DNA of 64,000 bases from Parapedobacter sp035556095 (GTDB lineage Bacteria > Bacteroidota > Bacteroidia > Sphingobacteriales > Sphingobacteriaceae): the NCBI RefSeq assembly GCF_035556095.1, contig NZ_DATMFT010000016.1, positions 1 through 64,000 on the forward strand. Reading direction: 5' to 3'. Below are positions 61,256-64,000 of this stretch, in pieces. The translations under genes were made by a program, and so were the position numbers. Every line of letters begins with the position of its first letter. Position 1 is the first letter of the stretch. The notes under the pieces were generated by a model that saw only the letters and a program-made list of their open reading frames with translations, did no database searches and had not been told where the DNA came from.

Positions 61256-62713
61256 ATGAACTTGATTAGATTTGCTTGTTTTCTCGCCGTTTTTTCCTTT
61301 TATGGCTTATCGGCTGTCGCACAACCCTACCCGTCATTAAATAACGAAAAGGTTGATGGGTATCAGGGTATTTGGTTCACGTTGGGGCAATTTTCGGAAT
61401 ATGGGGATAAATATTCCGGCGGCTTGGGAACCTATACCGCCAAGCATATTCCACTGGCTATCTATTCGCCAACGGTAGACAAAACGTTCTTTGTTTACGG
61501 CGGGATCGTAAAAGACCGGGTGAGTGATGCTGATCCAACCGATCCCAAAGCAAAGGCGAAGGGTGATTACTTGGTCTGCATGATCGGAAGCTACGACCAT
61601 AAAACGGGTACTGTTGAAAAACCTACAGTCGTATACGATAAAGGGGGTGTTTTCGATCCACACGATAATCCGTCCATAGCCATGGATTCAGATGGGTACA
61701 TCTGGGTGTTTGTGAGCGGGAGAGGGCGCGGTCGGCCGGGATTTATCTATAAAAGCAGTTTGCCGAATTCCATCGATAAGTTTGACATGATTTCGGAACG
61801 GGAAATTACCTATCCGCAACCCAAATATGTTGACGGGGAAGGCTTTTTGCACCTGTTTACCAAGTATCTTGGCGTTCGGTTGTTGTACTTTAGTACGAGT
61901 AAGGACGGTGTTGAGTGGACCGATGACAAACAACTTGCAGCCATAAAACGGCCGGAAGACAAGAATGGCGGCCACTATCAAATCAGCGGTCAACTCGGAG
62001 AGAAAATCGTGTTTTTTTATAACTGGCATCCAAATGGAAACGTAGACCGCAGAACGAATATCTATTATCTGCAAACTACTGATTTCGGCCGTACGTGGAC
62101 TACCGCGGAGGGCACGCCGGTGTCCACCCCCGTGACCGAGGTTGACAACCCTACCTTAGTCAGGGAATTCTTCTCAAAGGAAGAAAATGTATATATCAAG
62201 GACGTTGCCTTTGACAAGAATGGCAATCCGGCGGCACTATACCTTTCGGGCGCTGGGCACCAACCCGGGCCCCAAAACGGAATGCGGGAATGGCAGGTAA
62301 TCCATTGGACGGGAGAAAAGTGGGAAAATCACACCATAACGACTTCGGATCATAATTATGATACCGGTAGCTTATGGATTGATGGGGATAAATGGGTTGT
62401 GATAGCGCCCACCGAGAACACACCCCAGCAATGGGGCGGTGGCGGCGAGCTCGTGCTCTGGGAAAGCAAAGATAATGGCAAGACTTGGAAGTCGAAAAAG
62501 CAGATTACCAAGAAAAGCGAGTTAAATCACAACTACGTGAGAAAAGTAGTGAATGGAAAAGATCCATTTAAATACTTTTGGGGTGATGGCGACCCCCATA
62601 CCCACAGTGAATCCCATTTATATTTTGGCGATTCCAAAGGAAGGGTCTGGCAGTTGCCTTACACGATGGATGCAGATGACGTAAAGCCGGAAAAAGGGCT
62701 GCGAAAAAAATAA
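61256..62713 (+). CDS. Secreted BNR-repeat (BNR_4-like) protein
   Basis: A protein of 485 residues; signal peptide to about YGLSAVAQPY. A beta-propeller with sialidase-like Asp-box motifs: DSDGYIWVFVSGRGRGRPGF, TSKDGVEWTDDKQ, TTDFGRTWTTAEG, ESKDNGKTWKSKK. It resembles the BNR_4 family, which includes some ulvan and other polysaccharide lyases but is mostly uncharacterised. A catalytic role on an acidic or rhamnose-containing glycan is possible but unproven. It begins 164 bp after the AraC gene; 34 bp after its stop comes the lipoprotein gene below. Confidence 0.83.
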   Translation: MNLIRFACFLAVFSFYGLSAVAQPYPSLNNEKVDGYQGIWFTLGQFSEYGDKYSGGLGTYTAKHIPLAIYSPTVDKTFFVYGGIVKDRVSDADPTDPKAKAKGDYLVCMIGSYDHKTGTVEKPTVVYDKGGVFDPHDNPSIAMDSDGYIWVFVSGRGRGRPGFIYKSSLPNSIDKFDMISEREITYPQPKYVDGEGFLHLFTKYLGVRLLYFSTSKDGVEWTDDKQLAAIKRPEDKNGGHYQISGQLGEKIVFFYNWHPNGNVDRRTNIYYLQTTDFGRTWTTAEGTPVSTPVTEVDNPTLVREFFSKEENVYIKDVAFDKNGNPAALYLSGAGHQPGPQNGMREWQVIHWTGEKWENHTITTSDHNYDTGSLWIDGDKWVVIAPTENTPQQWGGGGELVLWESKDNGKTWKSKKQITKKSELNHNYVRKVVNGKDPFKYFWGDGDPHTHSESHLYFGDSKGRVWQLPYTMDADDVKPEKGLRKK

Positions 62714-62746
62714 ATTCAATACGTATCATTCGAAAACGAAAAAACA

Positions 62747-64000
62747 GTGGTGCATATACGGCTTTTTCTGGGTATAGCGGCGTTCTTCATCCTTGCTGGT
62801 TGCGGGGGACGGCATCCGGTTATTACAACCAATGATTTCGAGACCGCCGAAATCGGACCGTTTGTCGAGGAGGGGTTTCCTTTTATCACGGGGCCATTGA
62901 ATTCCGATAAACTAGGTCCGGGCTTCCCGAAACGTAACCGCTCCGCCAGGACATTGTCAATCAATCTTGGTGACAGTGCCTACGTGGGATTTGACATGGA
63001 TTTACTCCGGTGGTCGGTGGCCTGGGATGGCGAATTCTTACCCATGGTAACCATGTCCCAAATTTCATATGACGACTTTTTCAATAAGGGGGATAAGATC
63101 CCGTCGATCTTGGGTACGCCCAGGATAGCCACGGGTGAGTATGCGGGGTGGACTATTGACACGCCAAGCTTTTCGGACCCCAGGAATCCGTCCGGCAATG
63201 CAGACCCCCATCGATATGGGCCAATACCGGAACAGATCGGTAGGTGGAATGGCATCTATTTAAAAGGAGATGATGTTGGATTGTCCTATACGATAGGGAC
63301 GACAAACATCATGGAGCACCCCAGCAGCATACGTTTTGGGGAAGAAACTGCCTTTTCAAGAACGTTCAAATTAGATGAACTGCAACGGGCATTGTATCTC
63401 AATGTCGCCGAGGTGGGGAGTGACTCATACACCGAGGCAACAGGCGCTGTTCTGTATATCTACCACGGAGAAGCCCGAGACACCGTTACGGTAATCGGGG
63501 TGGTAACGAATCACGAGAAAGATTTGGCGCCGGCAATTGTGGATAACAAATACGTTACGGTGCTTTTCCCACGAGCCACTGATCCTTTGGAGGCCACCGT
63601 GCTGATGTGGAACGGTCCAGCAGAAAAGAAAGGTGCGTTCTTGGACATATTGAGCGAAGCTAAAACCAAGATGCCCGATTTCAGTCGCGGGGGACCGGCT
63701 TACTGGAAGGAGACCGTTTATACACAAGGAGCATTATCACCTGATACGGCTGCCTATGTTACCGATATCCTAACGCTTCCGCTACCCAATCCATGGAAGC
63801 GGAATGTACGGGTGGCTGATGCGGCTTTTTTTGATGGCAAGCGTGCGGCGGTGGTTACTTTTTCCGGCGATGTTTGGGTGGTGGAAGGGATAGACAAGAG
63901 CTTGAAGCGACTGAAGTGGCGCCGGTTTGCTTCAGGGTTGTATGAGCCCATGAGCATCGACGTGGTGGACGGTGTGATTTACGTCTTTGGAAAAGAAGGT
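62747..64000 (+). CDS. DUF6797-like lipoprotein, N-terminal part (runs off the window)
   Basis: 418 codons are visible from a GTG at 62747 (a second GTG follows at once); no ATG lies in frame upstream. The signal HIRLFLGIAAFFILAGCGG ends in a lipobox. The next part (NRSARTLSINLGDSAYVGFD, MDLLRWSVAWDGEFLPMVTM, PHRYGPIPEQIGRWNGIYLK) resembles the N-terminal region of DUF6797 proteins, which usually continue into a sorbosone/glucose-dehydrogenase-like propeller (the visible end VDVVDGVIYVFGKEG fits such a start) and a cytochrome c. Probably a periplasmic sugar-oxidising enzyme. The family name is from memory. Confidence 0.6.
   Translation, partial: MVHIRLFLGIAAFFILAGCGGRHPVITTNDFETAEIGPFVEEGFPFITGPLNSDKLGPGFPKRNRSARTLSINLGDSAYVGFDMDLLRWSVAWDGEFLPMVTMSQISYDDFFNKGDKIPSILGTPRIATGEYAGWTIDTPSFSDPRNPSGNADPHRYGPIPEQIGRWNGIYLKGDDVGLSYTIGTTNIMEHPSSIRFGEETAFSRTFKLDELQRALYLNVAEVGSDSYTEATGAVLYIYHGEARDTVTVIGVVTNHEKDLAPAIVDNKYVTVLFPRATDPLEATVLMWNGPAEKKGAFLDILSEAKTKMPDFSRGGPAYWKETVYTQGALSPDTAAYVTDILTLPLPNPWKRNVRVADAAFFDGKRAAVVTFSGDVWVVEGIDKSLKRLKWRRFASGLYEPMSIDVVDGVIYVFGKEG

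Noticed and set aside
1..64000. tRNA or rRNA genes, replication origin, prophage
   Set aside because: None could be recognised by eye on either strand.

Overview
The window comes from a Bacteroidota chromosome, most likely a Sphingobacteriaceae member of the Parapedobacter/Pedobacter type (inferred). The grounds are two SusC/SusD outer-membrane pairs, glycan-utilisation operons with several glycoside hydrolases and Tat-exported Gfo/Idh oxidoreductases, promoters of the TTTG-N20-TAnnTTTG type, and little use of Shine-Dalgarno sequences.

Layout. 1-4305 (minus): end of a probable IS66-type element, a free-methionine-R-sulfoxide reductase and purL. 4439-6035: AraC- and GntR-type regulators. 6364-24649 (plus): a long carbohydrate operon with SusC, SusD, two surface lipoproteins, Gfo/Idh oxidoreductases, a class III aminotransferase, an enolase-superfamily dehydratase, two SDRs, a ceramidase-like protein, a sodium symporter and an SMP-30 lactonase. 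A further Gfo/Idh gene (24885) follows behind an inverted repeat. 26770-39189: a lipoprotein cytochrome c and six secreted glycan-degrading enzymes (two GH71/99-like, two DUF5060 proteins, GH106, GH20). 39209-41596: GroES-like protein and Xaa-Pro aminopeptidase. 42100-48341 (minus): second SusCD pair with a ROK repressor. 48600-50645: methyltransferase and a DUF5009/HGSNAT-like membrane protein.

The most remarkable part is 50.8-57.7 kb. A sigma-factor-like gene (57423-56605) lies 3 bp upstream of a Cas12f/TnpB-like gene (56601-55507). The latter has lost the RuvC acidic residues and the zinc-finger/RuvC-III end. Downstream on the same strand are five copies of a roughly 55-nt structured RNA element (about 55.4, 54.9, 53.55, 52.03 and 50.86 kb). 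One copy shows compensatory stem changes against the others. Four copies are followed by CRISPR-like arrays of 35-36-nt repeats and about 30-nt spacers in varying states of decay. Toxin-antitoxin cassettes lie between the modules. I read this as an RNA-guided transcription locus: a nuclease-dead Cas12f that brings an ECF-type sigma factor to guide-matched sites. Reported dCas12f-sigma systems of Bacteroidota act in this way. The tandem guide modules separated by toxin-antitoxin genes, the scaffold-guide fusion and the two-HTH sigma factor make this instance worth study. The targets could not be found by eye in this window; SusCD operons are the natural candidates.

57735-64000: an XRE regulator, rpsO with a textbook promoter and terminator, a FucP-like sugar transporter, an AraC regulator, a BNR-repeat secreted protein, and the start of a large lipoprotein that runs off the window.
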